35,199 nucleotides of DNA from Planctomicrobium piriforme (GCA_945861585.1 CAMAVC010000032.1:1-35199); one strand, 5' to 3'; numbered from the stretch's first letter, positions 15,383-23,480 are shown. The notes: a model not told the origin generated them from the letters alone. Numbers and translations are program-made.

Positions 15383-15394
15383 ATGAAGAGGTGA
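15383..15394 (+). CDS. Three-codon leader ORF (MKR) upstream of csrA
   Basis: ATG AAG AGG TGA at 15383-15394 is preceded by GGAGGGA (15367-15373) nine bases upstream, the better ribosome site of the two in this leader. Its AGAGGTGA end is also the ribosome site of csrA, whose ATG begins three bases after the leader stop. Translation of the mini-ORF would cover or deliver ribosomes to the csrA start. Both sites contain GGA, the core of CsrA targets, so autoregulation is possible. This is inferred from sequence layout only. Confidence 0.4.
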   Translation: MKR

Positions 15395-15397
15395 CCC

Positions 15398-15652
15398 ATG
15401 TTGGTGCTGACGAGAAAGAACCGCGAGAGTGTCGTGATCGGGAGGCCCGAAGACCTCGAAGTGATGCTCGAGATCACGATCCTCGAGATCGAGGGGGGCC
15501 GCGTCCGCCTCGGCTTCGAAGCCGACACGAAGATGCCGATCCACCGCCGCGAGGTGTGGGACCGGATCTGCAACGGCAACGGCAACGGCGCTAGCGCTGG
15601 CGCCGCCCCGCGGGCTGGGGACAGGCTGGAAGCCGGCCCCCGGGCGACGTGA
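15398..15652 (+). CDS. csrA: Carbon storage regulator CsrA, C-terminally extended
   Basis: RNA-binding dimer that blocks or protects mRNAs at GGA-containing sites, often over ribosome sites. The 84 residues start with the diagnostic MLVLTRKNRESVVIG and carry the VHR-type element as IHRREVWDRI (the conserved Arg needed for RNA binding). The strands between are VMLEITILEIEGGRVRLGF. Usual length is 60-75; here a tail with Asn-Gly repeats (NGNGNGASAGA) and basic residues is added. It lies between two DUF2294-type genes, not near flagellar genes or fliW. The stop overlaps a possible GTG start at 15649 of the next gene. AGAGG lies six bases before the ATG. Confidence 0.94.
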   Translation: MLVLTRKNRESVVIGRPEDLEVMLEITILEIEGGRVRLGFEADTKMPIHRREVWDRICNGNGNGASAGAAPRAGDRLEAGPRAT

Positions 15653-15666
15653 GCGGGAGCACGACC

Positions 15667-16101
15667 ATGAAATCTCAAGGCGAAATCGAGGCGGCCGTCT
15701 GCGACGGCATCTCGCGATTCCAGCAGGAGTTCATCGGTCGCGGACCCAAGGACATTCATTCGCACCTGATCGGCACGCTGTTGGTGGTGCGTCTGCAGGG
15801 GGTGCTCACCCCGGCCGAACGCCAGCTGATCGCACCGCAGGAGACGCCAGGCAACGGCGATGGCAATGGACACGCCCACGGAAACGGACAGGAGAACGGC
15901 AACGGTCGGTCCCTGCTGAAGCAGGTTCGATCACACATGGTGTCCACCGGCCGCACCCGCCTCGAGTCGATCGTGGAGGAAGCCGTGGGCGTCAAGCTCG
16001 TGAGCGTGCACCACGACATCTCGACGGTGACGGGCGAGGAACTCCTCGTGTTCTCACTCGCCGAGACCCCCGTGTGCCGCCCCAAGAAGCCGAAGGCATG
16101 A
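15667..16101 (+). CDS. DUF2294 (MpsC-like) protein, paralogue 3
   Basis: A 144-residue DUF2294 protein closely similar to the product of 14034-14450. Shared motifs are KSQGEIEAAVCDGISRFQQE, GRGPKDIHSHL, GVLTPAERQL, LLKQVRSHMVSTGRT and VSVHHDISTVTGEELLVFSL. The linker is a longer Asn/Gly/His repeat (GNGDGNGHAHGNGQENGNG). The ATG at 15667 has CGGGAG seven bases upstream. A GTG at 15649 would overlap the csrA stop by four bases and is the alternative start. Either way it forms a tight pair with csrA. The function is not established; co-expression with an RNA-binding regulator is the main clue. It ends before a strong GC hairpin. Confidence 0.9.
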   Translation: MKSQGEIEAAVCDGISRFQQEFIGRGPKDIHSHLIGTLLVVRLQGVLTPAERQLIAPQETPGNGDGNGHAHGNGQENGNGRSLLKQVRSHMVSTGRTRLESIVEEAVGVKLVSVHHDISTVTGEELLVFSLAETPVCRPKKPKA

Positions 16102-16105
16102 GTCG

Positions 16106-16138
16106 CCGTGCGGGGCGGGATGGGCCCGCCCCGCACGG
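16106..16138 (+). terminator. Perfect 14-bp GC hairpin after csrA-DUF2294 pair
   Basis: CCGTGCGGGGCGGG (16106-16119) pairs exactly with CCCGCCCCGCACGG (16125-16138) around a 5-base loop. It starts 4 bases after the stop codon. No T-run follows, so it may stabilise the 3' end or act as a pause rather than a full intrinsic terminator. Confidence 0.6.
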
Positions 16139-16156
16139 GCTCAGGCTTGCGGCCTT

Positions 16157-16178
16157 GTAGGACAGGCTTCAGCCTGTC
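16157..16178. repeat. 22-bp palindromic repeat, single copy
   Basis: GTAGGACAGGCTTCAGCCTG plus TC, the same unit as in the 824-1004 array. It is followed by ACTGCC, as is the copy at 34903. It lies just before the MITE-like element; the same order, palindrome then element, is seen at 34903-35083. Confidence 0.9.
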
Positions 16179-16199
16179 ACTGCCCTTACTCAAACGCGC

Positions 16200-16344
16200 C
16201 GGCTTCGGGCTCCCCATATCCCGCTCGCCGGACGTTCGCCTCCGCCCTCCAGGCTCCGGCTCACTCGGATTTGCCTGCGCTGCGCCATCCATGGCTCCGC
16301 TGGTCAAATACGCCGGCGAGCGGGACACGGGGAGCCCAAAGCCG
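16200..16344 (+). repeat. MITE-like element, copy A
   Basis: A 145-bp non-coding element with 31-base inverted ends (16200-16230 and 16314-16344) that match at 28 of 31 positions. The core 16227-16315 is identical to 34973-35061 except for one base (16244 versus 34990), although the outer arms differ. That pattern suggests a mobile or gene-converted core within a hairpin-forming repeat. No transposase ORF is present; the short frames through it are not supported as genes. Confidence 0.85.
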
Positions 16345-16373
16345 CCTCAACTCATTCGTGAAGACGTAGGCGA

Positions 16374-16503
16374 GGGGTTACCCCTGCCGTTGAGACGGCG
16401 TATGTGACCAGCGCAGGCAGGAAGCCGGAGCGCAGGCACATCCGAGCGAGCGAAGGCCAGGATGGCCGCAGTGAGCGTCCGGCGAGACGGTACGGGGTAA
16501 CCC
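16374..16503 (-). repeat. MITE-like element, copy B (inverted)
   Basis: About 130 bp, in opposite orientation to copies A and C. It starts GGGGTTACCCCTGCCGTTGA and ends with GGGGTAACCC; these arms match the arms of copy C (34952-35083) better than those of copy A. Its core has diverged from the A/C core but keeps the ends and length. Copies A and B lie 29 bases apart in opposite orientation, so the region could fold into a much larger structure. Confidence 0.75.
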
Positions 16504-16582
16504 TGAGCCGGCGCACACTAGTTGACGCTGCACGGCCGCTACGACTGTCCCGTGATATCGGCTAGCGGGTACGCTATCTCCT

Positions 16583-17767
16583 ATGGCCACCCCGAAAGTT
16601 CCCGCCGCCCGCGGCGTGACGGTGCTGCTCGTCGACGACCAGCCGATCATCGGCGAGGCCGTGCGCCGGATGCTCGCCGGCGAGGAGGGGCTCGCGTTTC
16701 ACTACTGCAAAGACGCTGCCAGGGCGCTCGAGGTGGCGGCCGAGGTCGGGCCCACCGTGATCCTCCAGGATCTCGTGATGCCCGAGATCGAGGGGCTCGA
16801 GCTCGTGAAGCGATTTCGGGCCGACGAGCGGTTTCGCGAGGTGCCGATCATCGTGCTCTCCACGAAGGAGGAGGCGGCGGTGAAGGCCGAGGCGTTTGCC
16901 GTGGGGGCCAACGACTACATCGTGAAGCTGCCCGACCGGCTCGAGCTCATCGCCCGCGTCCGCTACCATTCCCGCGGCTTTATCGCGCTCGGCGAACGCA
17001 ACGAGGCGTTCGCGGCGCTCCAGGCGAGCCAGCAGGTGCTGGCCAACGACCTGGCCACGGCGGCGCACTACGTGCGGTCGCTTCTGCCGCCGCCGCAGCA
17101 GCTGGGGAGCGTGGCGGCCGACTGGCGGTTTATCCCGTCGGCCGAGCTCGGGGGGGACGCCTTCGGCTACCACCACCTCGACGACACACATCTGGCCGTC
17201 TATCTCCTCGACGTCTGCGGGCACGGGGTGGGCGCGGCCCTGCTGAGCGTGTCGGCGCTCAACGCGATCCGCAGCGAGGCCCTGCCCCAGACCGACTTTC
17301 ACGACCCCGGCTCAGTGCTCGCGGCGCTCAACAAGGCGTTTCCGATGGAGCGGCAAAACGACATGTTTTTCACGATCTGGTACGGCGTGTACGACACGGC
17401 CAGCCGGTTGCTCCGCTGGGCCGGCGGCGGGCATCCACCGGCGGTGCTCCTTCCCCCCGGAGGAGGTGCGACCACGCTCCTCGAATCCGACGGGCCGCTC
17501 ATCGGGGCGGTGGACGGCCTGGAATTCGGCTCGAGCTCGGTCTCCGTGCCGCCGGGAGCCCAGCTCTTCGTGTACAGCGACGGGGCCTTCGAGATCAGCC
17601 GGCCAGACGGATCGATGTGGGCCTTCGACGACTTTCTCCAGACCCTCGCGGCCCCGCCGGCTGCGGCGACAAACCGCATGGATGCGCTCGTCTCGCACGT
17701 CCGGCAGCTGTCCGCACGCGACGATTTCAACGACGACTTCTCGATGGTGGAGCTCGTGCTGGGCTGA
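16583..17767 (+). CDS. Response regulator with SpoIIE/PP2C phosphatase output
   Basis: A 394-residue cytoplasmic signalling protein. The receiver domain (about 12-130) has the acidic pair D18/D19, phospho-acceptor D63 in LQDLVMPE, the Ser/Thr of VLST and K115 in YIVKLP. A helical linker of about 40 residues leads to a SpoIIE-type serine/threonine phosphatase. Metal-site motifs are GGDAFGY (D192), LLDVCGHGVGAAL (D210), YSDGAFE, and DDFNDDFSMVEL at the end. Such proteins act on anti-sigma-factor antagonists in partner-switching pathways when phosphorylated by a histidine kinase. No kinase or STAS gene is adjacent. No good ribosome site precedes the ATG, and the gene begins 80 bases after MITE copy B. 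Confidence 0.93.
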   Translation: MATPKVPAARGVTVLLVDDQPIIGEAVRRMLAGEEGLAFHYCKDAARALEVAAEVGPTVILQDLVMPEIEGLELVKRFRADERFREVPIIVLSTKEEAAVKAEAFAVGANDYIVKLPDRLELIARVRYHSRGFIALGERNEAFAALQASQQVLANDLATAAHYVRSLLPPPQQLGSVAADWRFIPSAELGGDAFGYHHLDDTHLAVYLLDVCGHGVGAALLSVSALNAIRSEALPQTDFHDPGSVLAALNKAFPMERQNDMFFTIWYGVYDTASRLLRWAGGGHPPAVLLPPGGGATTLLESDGPLIGAVDGLEFGSSSVSVPPGAQLFVYSDGAFEISRPDGSMWAFDDFLQTLAAPPAAATNRMDALVSHVRQLSARDDFNDDFSMVELVLG

Positions 17768-17811
17768 TTTTGCACCCGACCAGCCCGTTCCAGCCAGCGA
17801 AAATGGCCGTC

Positions 17812-17839
17812 TTGCACGGGATTTTCGATTCCGTACACT
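17812..17839 (+). promoter_or_regulatory. Promoter of the tRNA-tuf operon
   Basis: TTGCAC (17812-17817), a 16-base spacer and TACACT (17834-17839) lie 26 bases before the first tRNA. This is the likely main promoter for the four tRNAs and tuf. Confidence 0.6.
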
Positions 17840-17865
17840 CAGACGTTTCGCGGTCTCGGCCGGCC

Positions 17866-17938
17866 GCTAGCGTAGCTCAATTGGCAGAGCAGCTGATTTG
17901 TAATCAGCAGGTTGCGGGTTCAACTCCCGCCGCTAGCT
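17866..17938 (+). tRNA. tRNA-Thr (anticodon TGT)
   Basis: A 73-base cloverleaf. Acceptor arm GCTAGCG pairs with CGCTAGC, anticodon stem GCTGA/TCAGC holds loop TTTGTAA, and the T-arm is GCGGG-TTCAACT-CCCGC. The discriminator is T and CCA is not encoded. First of four tRNAs before tuf. Confidence 0.97.
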
Positions 17939-18026
17939 CACTCGCGCCACGCCCGCCCACGGGCCCGCTCAGGCGGGTCGGCCACGAGTTTTTGTCGCAC
18001 ACCTGCCACGCACACCTAATCACGAA

Positions 18027-18108
18027 GGGGAGTTTCCCGAGCGGTCAAAGGGGTCAGACTGTAAATCTGATGGCTATGCCTTCGCAGGTTCGAATCCTGC
18101 ACTCCCCA
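18027..18108 (+). tRNA. tRNA-Tyr (anticodon GTA)
   Basis: An 82-base class II tRNA with a long variable arm. Acceptor GGGGAGT pairs with ACTCCCC; anticodon stem TCAGA/TCTGA holds loop CTGTAAA; the T-arm is GCAGG-TTCGAAT-CCTGC. The discriminator is A; CCA is not encoded. Confidence 0.97.
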
Positions 18109-18125
18109 CTCCTGCAGCACCCAGT

Positions 18126-18196
18126 GCGGGTGTAGCTCAATGGTAGAGCAATAGCCTTCCAAGCTAAAGACGAGGGTTCGATTCCCTCTACCCGCT
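18126..18196 (+). tRNA. tRNA-Gly (anticodon TCC)
   Basis: A 71-base cloverleaf. Acceptor GCGGGTG pairs with TACCCGC (one G-U pair), the anticodon loop is CTTCCAA, and the T-arm is GAGGG-TTCGATT-CCCTC. The top of the anticodon stem has an A-A mismatch. CCA is not encoded. Confidence 0.96.
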
Positions 18197-18233
18197 TTTG
18201 AACGTTCGGTTTTTGATGCATGAGGCCACATTC

Positions 18234-18306
18234 GCTGCTGTAGCTCAGTTGGTAGAGCACGTCCTTGGTAAGGACGAGGTCAAGGGTTCAAGTCCCTTCA
18301 GCAGCT
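18234..18306 (+). tRNA. tRNA-Thr (anticodon GGT)
   Basis: A 73-base cloverleaf. Acceptor GCTGCTG pairs with CAGCAGC, anticodon stem CGTCC/GGACG holds loop TTGGTAA, and the T-arm is AAGGG-TTCAAGT-CCCTT. It is the last tRNA before tuf. CCA is not encoded. Confidence 0.97.
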
Positions 18307-18345
18307 CTCCCACGGGCGAAGCCACTCAGTTCGTTCGTCGCAGAC

Positions 18346-18401
18346 AACCAGTTCGGTCAACCAGTTCGGTTTGTTTTTCACTTCCGAGGAGCATTGAGGA
18401 G
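18346..18401 (+). promoter_or_regulatory. tuf leader: tandem 13-mer and doubled ribosome site
   Basis: AACCAGTTCGGT occurs twice with a 13-base period (18346-18370). After a short T-rich stretch, GAGGAG occurs twice, at 18386-18391 and 18396-18401. The second lies five bases before the tuf ATG and is the likely ribosome site; the first may help ribosome loading. Confidence 0.7.
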
Positions 18402-18406
18402 TAACG

Positions 18407-19606
<1,200 letters not shown>

Positions 19607-19627
19607 ACCGTATTGAAGAACATGGGG

Positions 19628-19659
19628 GGAGGGGGTCCGCCGTGGGCCCCCTCCTTCTC
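19628..19659 (+). terminator. Terminator-like hairpin after tuf
   Basis: GGAGGGGG (19628-19635) pairs with CCCCCTCC (19647-19654), followed by TTCTC. It lies between tuf and the tRNA-Trp gene and would partly end the tuf transcript. The T-run is weak, so read-through is likely. Confidence 0.65.
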
Positions 19660-19662
19660 CAC

Positions 19663-19735
19663 AGGGGCGTAGCTCAACTGGCAGAGCGCTGGTCTCCAAA
19701 ACCAGAGGTTGCGAGTTCGATCCCCGCCGCCCCTG
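19663..19735 (+). tRNA. tRNA-Trp (anticodon CCA)
   Basis: A 73-base cloverleaf. Acceptor AGGGGCG pairs with CGCCCCT, anticodon stem CTGGT/ACCAG holds loop CTCCAAA, and the T-arm is GCGAG-TTCGATC-CCCGC, with one mismatch in the stem. The discriminator is G, as expected for Trp. CCA is not encoded. It precedes secE, as in many bacteria. Confidence 0.97.
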
Positions 19736-19790
19736 CATGATGAGCTCGAGGAGTCCGACACGACGATTGGCGACGGAGCGCGTTCGAACG

Positions 19791-20270
19791 ATGGCAACCA
19801 CGCAAGAAAATTCGACGGCCAGCGGCAGTCTCTGGAGCGAACTCCTGAGCGCGTCGGTCTACAAGCGCAACCAGGGCAGAGTGACGCGGCAGGCGACCTT
19901 CGCCGCCCTCGCGCTCACGATTGCCATCGGTGTGTGGCGGCTCGCGCAATTGCTGCCTCTTTGGCTGTCGAACGCCACATCGCTGTCGGCGGCGCCGGGG
20001 GCCGATCTCGGGGTGTATCGGTTCCTTGTTCCCGGGCTGCTCCTCGCCGCGGGGCTGTGGTTCGTCTACCGGCTCGTCAACGTGCCTCGGTTCGCCGACT
20101 TTCTGATCGCGGTCGAGTCGGAGATGGCGAAAGTGTCGTGGCCGACCGCCGGCGAAGTGGCTCGCAGCTCGGCCGTGATCATCTTCCTGATCTTCGCGCT
20201 GGCGGCGATCCTCGCCGCATACGATCTTTTCTGGTGGTTCGTGCTCCGGGCCATCCAAGGCTTCAAGTGA
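19791..20270 (+). CDS. secE: Preprotein translocase subunit SecE
   Basis: Essential membrane clamp of the SecYEG channel. The 159 residues contain the SecE core VESEMAKVSWPTAGEVARSS (about 108-127) followed by the final membrane helix VIIFLIFALAAILAAYDLFW. Two further hydrophobic helices, about 35-57 and 77-95, give three membrane segments as in E. coli rather than one as in most bacteria. The ATG at 19791 is chosen because the upstream ATG at 19737 lies right against the tRNA-Trp gene and adds a basic run with no match. GGAG lies 12 bases upstream. nusG follows after 10 bases. Confidence 0.93.
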   Translation: MATTQENSTASGSLWSELLSASVYKRNQGRVTRQATFAALALTIAIGVWRLAQLLPLWLSNATSLSAAPGADLGVYRFLVPGLLLAAGLWFVYRLVNVPRFADFLIAVESEMAKVSWPTAGEVARSSAVIIFLIFALAAILAAYDLFWWFVLRAIQGFK

Positions 20271-20280
20271 AATCCAAACC

Positions 20281-21009
20281 ATGAGCGACCATCCCCACGA
20301 CGACACGGCGCCCGAGCACGACCCCGCCCACCCGGCCCCGGCCAACGAGCCTGTGCCGACGGTGGTCGAGAATGACGACGACGGCGTCGCGGCCGAGATC
20401 GACGATCCGTTCGCCGGCAGCAGCGAAGACGCCAAGCCGGTGGCGATGGCGGGCGACGACGACGACGAGCCGATCGGCGAACGGCAGTGGTACATCCTCA
20501 AAGTGCAGAGCAACCGCGAAGACTCGATCCGCGAGGCGCTCCAGCGCCGGATTTCCATGCAGGGCATGGACAAGTGGTTTGGGGAGGTGATCGTGCCCAA
20601 GGAGCAGGTCACCGAGTTCAAAAGTGGCAAAAAACGCGTTGTTTCTCGCAAGCTCTACCCGGGATACATCCTGGTGAACATGATCTTGAACGACGAGACG
20701 TGGTATCTCGTGCGGGAGACGGGTGGCATCGGTGACTTCACCGGGTCGGCCGGCCGGCCCGCCCCGATGCTGCCGCAGGACGTCGCCAAGCTGCTCAACA
20801 AGGCCGAGGAGAAGACCGCCGAATCGCCGCGTTTGAAGATCAACTTCAAGAAGGGCGATCGCGTGAAGATCAACGATGGCACGTTCGAGAACTTCGAAGG
20901 CGAAGTCGAGGCGATCGACGAGGCCAACGGTCGCGTGACGGTGATGCTGAGCATCTTCGGGCGGTCGACGCCGGTGGACATCGAGTATTGGCAGATCGAG
21001 TCGGTCTGA
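20281..21009 (+). CDS. nusG: Transcription factor NusG with acidic N-terminal tail
   Basis: Binds RNA polymerase to aid elongation and couples it to the ribosome or Rho. Of 242 residues, the first 66 form an Asp/Glu/Pro-rich tail absent from E. coli NusG (181 residues). The NGN domain begins at QWYILKVQSNRE (about 69) and includes RKLYPGYILVNM. The KOW domain starts near KKGDRVKINDG (190) and ends with IFGRSTPVDIEYWQIE. The tail is low-complexity but uses the same codon style as the rest, and the ATG follows secE by 10 bases, so it looks genuine. The function of the tail is unknown. Confidence 0.96.
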   Translation: MSDHPHDDTAPEHDPAHPAPANEPVPTVVENDDDGVAAEIDDPFAGSSEDAKPVAMAGDDDDEPIGERQWYILKVQSNREDSIREALQRRISMQGMDKWFGEVIVPKEQVTEFKSGKKRVVSRKLYPGYILVNMILNDETWYLVRETGGIGDFTGSAGRPAPMLPQDVAKLLNKAEEKTAESPRLKINFKKGDRVKINDGTFENFEGEVEAIDEANGRVTVMLSIFGRSTPVDIEYWQIESV

Positions 21010-21092
21010 GTGGTCTTCATTCCACGGTCACATACAACATCCCAGTCAACCCAGTCAAATTGTTCGTTTCGGTCGAAAGGTAAGGATTCGCG

Positions 21093-21518
21093 ATGGCAAA
21101 GCAGGTGGTCGGTCAGGCAAAGTTTCAGGTGCCCGGTGGACAGGCCACGCCGGCTCCGCCGGTGGGCACGTCGCTCGGCCGCTTCGGCATCAACCTCGGC
21201 CAGTTCGTGCAGCAATTCAACGACCGCACCCGCGAGGCTGCGGGCATGGCGATCCCCGTGGTCGTGACGGTGTACAACGACCGCTCGTTCGACTTCATCA
21301 CGAAGAGCCCGCCAGCCGCCGCCCTGCTCAAAAAGATCGCCGGCCTGGCGAAGGGGTCGGGCGTGCCCAACAAAGACAAAGTCGGCAAGGTCACCAAGGC
21401 ACAACTCGACGAGATCGTGCGGCTGAAGTCGGCCGACTTGAACGCCCGTGACGGCGACCATGCCCGCCGCATGATCGAAGGCACGGCCCGCAGCATGGGC
21501 ATCACCGTCGAAGGCTGA
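21093..21518 (+). CDS. rplK: 50S ribosomal protein L11
   Basis: Binds the GTPase centre of 23S rRNA and supports factor binding and the stringent response. The 141 residues are normal length. The proline-rich N-terminal hinge reads [15 protein letters not shown], followed by [11 protein letters not shown]. The RNA-binding C-terminal domain includes [14 protein letters not shown] and [10 protein letters not shown]. Standard L11 has K-x-Q-x-P-AG-x-A at the start; here it is [13 protein letters not shown]. It is first of the rplKAJL set. The 83-base leader from nusG has CCAGTCAA twice, and AAGG lies close before the ATG. Confidence 0.98.
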   Translation: MAKQVVGQAKFQVPGGQATPAPPVGTSLGRFGINLGQFVQQFNDRTREAAGMAIPVVVTVYNDRSFDFITKSPPAAALLKKIAGLAKGSGVPNKDKVGKVTKAQLDEIVRLKSADLNARDGDHARRMIEGTARSMGITVEG

Positions 21519-21572
21519 TTCAGCGTCCTCCCTCCTCCACGTTTCCTTTTCATTTTTCAGGATTTTCAAGCC

Positions 21573-22253
21573 GTGCCAGTTTCGAAGCGCATGCGGGCGA
21601 TGCTCGCCAAGAAGCCCGAGTCGGAAGCCGCCCTGCCGATCGCCGAGGCAGTGGGAGTGCTGAAGAGTTTTCCGCCCTCGAAATTCGACCAGACGGTCGA
21701 GATCCACGTGCGGCTGGGCATCGACCCCAAGCAGGCCGATCAGATCGTCCGTGGCTCGCTCTCGCTGCCGCACGGCATCGGCAAGTCGAAGCGGGTGGTC
21801 GTGTTCGCAAAGGGCAACCTGGCCGATGACGCCCGGGCGGCCGGCGCCGAGGAGGTCGGAGCCGACGATCTCGCCAAGAAGATCAAGGAGGGCTGGACCG
21901 ATTTCGACGTCTGCATCGCCGCCCCCGACATGATGGGCCTCGTGGGGCCGCTCGGCAAAGTGCTCGGGCCCCGCGGCCTGATGCCGAGCCCGCGTGCCGG
22001 CACCGTGACGGCCGACATCAAGAAGACGGTGAGCGAATACAAGGCTGGCAAGGTCGAGTTTCGTAACGACCCGACCGGCATCGTGCACGCGGTGGTCGGG
22101 AAGGTGAGCTTCGATGCCGCGAAATTGGCCGACAACATCCGGGCCTTCATCGACCACATCCTGTCGCTGCAGCCCAACAGCGTCCGTGGCCAATACGTGA
22201 AGAGCATTTCGATCTCGGGCACGATGACCCCGGGCGTGATGGTCGCGGCCTGA
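21573..22253 (+). CDS. rplA: 50S ribosomal protein L1
   Basis: Forms the L1 stalk that moves deacylated tRNA out of the E site; in many bacteria it also represses its own operon. The 226 residues match the family: [39 protein letters not shown], and [21 protein letters not shown]. It ends with [14 protein letters not shown]. The GTG start (21573) has AGGA ten bases upstream. It is 8-10 residues shorter than E. coli L1, with the N-terminus starting directly at the conserved SKR region. Confidence 0.98.
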   Translation: MPVSKRMRAMLAKKPESEAALPIAEAVGVLKSFPPSKFDQTVEIHVRLGIDPKQADQIVRGSLSLPHGIGKSKRVVVFAKGNLADDARAAGAEEVGADDLAKKIKEGWTDFDVCIAAPDMMGLVGPLGKVLGPRGLMPSPRAGTVTADIKKTVSEYKAGKVEFRNDPTGIVHAVVGKVSFDAAKLADNIRAFIDHILSLQPNSVRGQYVKSISISGTMTPGVMVAA

Positions 22254-22303
22254 CCCGTCGCCCTCCACGCCCTCCCCACTCCTGAAAAAGAACGCAGAGA
22301 TCC

Positions 22304-22843
22304 ATGAGCAAACTCGTCAAGAACATGCTGGTCGACGACCTCAAGACCCGCCTCACGGGCGTCGGCGACGTGATCGTCGTGAGCCTCGGCAAGCTCGACG
22401 CCATCCAGACGTCGCAGCTACGGCAGACGCTCCGCAAGAAAAAGATCCACCTGCAGATGGTGAAGAACAGCCTCGCCCGCCGGGCCACGCTCGACACGCC
22501 GCTCGCACCCGCCTTCGAGAAGCACGAGGGCATGCTCGCGATTGCCTGGGGCGGCGAGGACGTCGTCGACCTGGCGAAGGAGCTCGACCGCCTCTCGGGC
22601 GTCAAAGACTTCGAGGGCTTCGAATTCCGCTGCGGCGCCCTCGACGGAGCGCGGCTTGAGGCCGGCGACGTGAAGGCCGTGGCCAAGTGGCCCAACCGCG
22701 CCGAGCAGTTGTCGCTGCTTTCCGGCCAGATTTCCGGCCTCGGCTCCAAGCTTTCCGGTCAGATCGGCTCGCTCGGGGGGGTGCTGGCCGGCCAGATCTC
22801 TTCGCGTGTCGACGACCTGGAGAAGTCGGCCGCTGCCTCGTAA
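22304..22843 (+). CDS. rplJ: 50S ribosomal protein L10
   Basis: Base of the L7/L12 stalk: the N-terminal domain binds 23S rRNA and L11, and the C-terminal helix carries L7/L12 dimers. In 179 residues the N-terminal domain is recognisable ([29 protein letters not shown]). The C-terminal part has three 11-residue repeats starting at 139, 150 and 161 ([33 protein letters not shown]). They are glycine-rich and unlike the usual Leu-rich helix, but periodicity is kept, so three L7/L12 dimers may bind. It is followed by rplL after 122 bases, as expected. Confidence 0.96.
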   Translation: MSKLVKNMLVDDLKTRLTGVGDVIVVSLGKLDAIQTSQLRQTLRKKKIHLQMVKNSLARRATLDTPLAPAFEKHEGMLAIAWGGEDVVDLAKELDRLSGVKDFEGFEFRCGALDGARLEAGDVKAVAKWPNRAEQLSLLSGQISGLGSKLSGQIGSLGGVLAGQISSRVDDLEKSAAAS

Positions 22844-22965
22844 ACAAGCGGATTTTTGCACCGGGCTTCACCCGGCAAAAGTTCGTGGTAAGACAGTAGA
22901 CCCACCACACACCACCCCGTTCGCTCAAGCGCACGGGTTTTCAAGAAGGGAAAGGACCTCGCGCG

Positions 22966-23388
22966 ATGGCAACGGCTGAAGCAACACGTGAATTCTCGAA
23001 GGACACCAAGGAGCTGGGTGACAAGATCGTCGCCCTGTCGCTGAAGGCGGCGAAGGAACTCTCCGACTACCTCGACGAGGTTCACGGCATCAAGCCGGCC
23101 GCCGGCGGCGCCGTCATGATGGCGGCCCCGGGCGGAGCCGGTGGCGGAGCCGGTGGTGGCGAAGCCGCCGCCGAGAAGACCGAGTTCGACGTCATGCTTG
23201 ACGCCTTCGGCGACAACAAGATCGGCGTCATCAAGGTGGTGCGTTCGGCGACCGGCCTGGGTCTCAAGGAGGCCAAGGATCTGGTCGAAGCAGCCCCCTC
23301 GAAGGTGAAGGAAGGGATCTCCAAGGCCGACGCCGAGAAGCTCAAGAAGGAGCTTGAAGAGGCTGGGGCCAAGGTCTCGATCAAGTAA
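22966..23388 (+). CDS. rplL: 50S ribosomal protein L7/L12
   Basis: Multicopy stalk protein that recruits translation factors. The 140 residues comprise an N-terminal dimerisation helix ([20 protein letters not shown]), a Gly/Ala hinge (about 45-67, [16 protein letters not shown]) and the C-terminal factor-binding domain with [20 protein letters not shown] and GAKVSIK. The N-terminus carries about 15 extra residues before the usual start. The hinge is richer in glycine than in E. coli. GAAGGGAAAGG lies before the ATG. A strong attenuator-like hairpin follows the gene. Confidence 0.98.
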   Translation: MATAEATREFSKDTKELGDKIVALSLKAAKELSDYLDEVHGIKPAAGGAVMMAAPGGAGGGAGGGEAAAEKTEFDVMLDAFGDNKIGVIKVVRSATGLGLKEAKDLVEAAPSKVKEGISKADAEKLKKELEEAGAKVSIK

Positions 23389-23409
23389 TTCCCGTAAAAA
23401 CAGCCGCGA

Positions 23410-23442
23410 GGCGGCCGGGAACTTGGCGTTCCGGCCGCCTTT
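23410..23442 (+). terminator. Attenuator-like hairpin between rplL and rpoB
   Basis: GGCGGCCGGGAAC pairs with GTTCCGGCCGCC with one bulged base, followed by TTT at 23440. It lies 22 bases after the rplL stop. Partial termination here would lower rpoBC expression relative to ribosomal proteins, as known for the E. coli rplL-rpoB gap. Confidence 0.8.
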
Positions 23443-23453
23443 CGGTATGCTTT

Positions 23454-23480
23454 TTGCTGGTCTTGATTTGCTGGTCTTGA
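23454..23480 (+). repeat. Tandem 13-mer in rpoB leader
   Basis: TTGCTGGTCTTGA occurs at 23454-23466 and again at 23468-23480, one base apart. Nothing downstream resembles a matched -10 element, so it is not an obvious promoter. It may bind a regulator or be a slippage product. Confidence 0.75.

Noticed and set aside
16200-16400. Short ORFs through the MITE-like elements (also at 34287-35114)
   Set aside because: They translate the repeat itself and appear in several frames and copies; no ribosome site or codon signature of a gene.
23423-23451. Possible promoter TTGGCG-N17-TATGCT before rpoB
   Set aside because: The -35 lies inside the terminator loop and stem, and the match is only fair; not strong enough to list as a feature.
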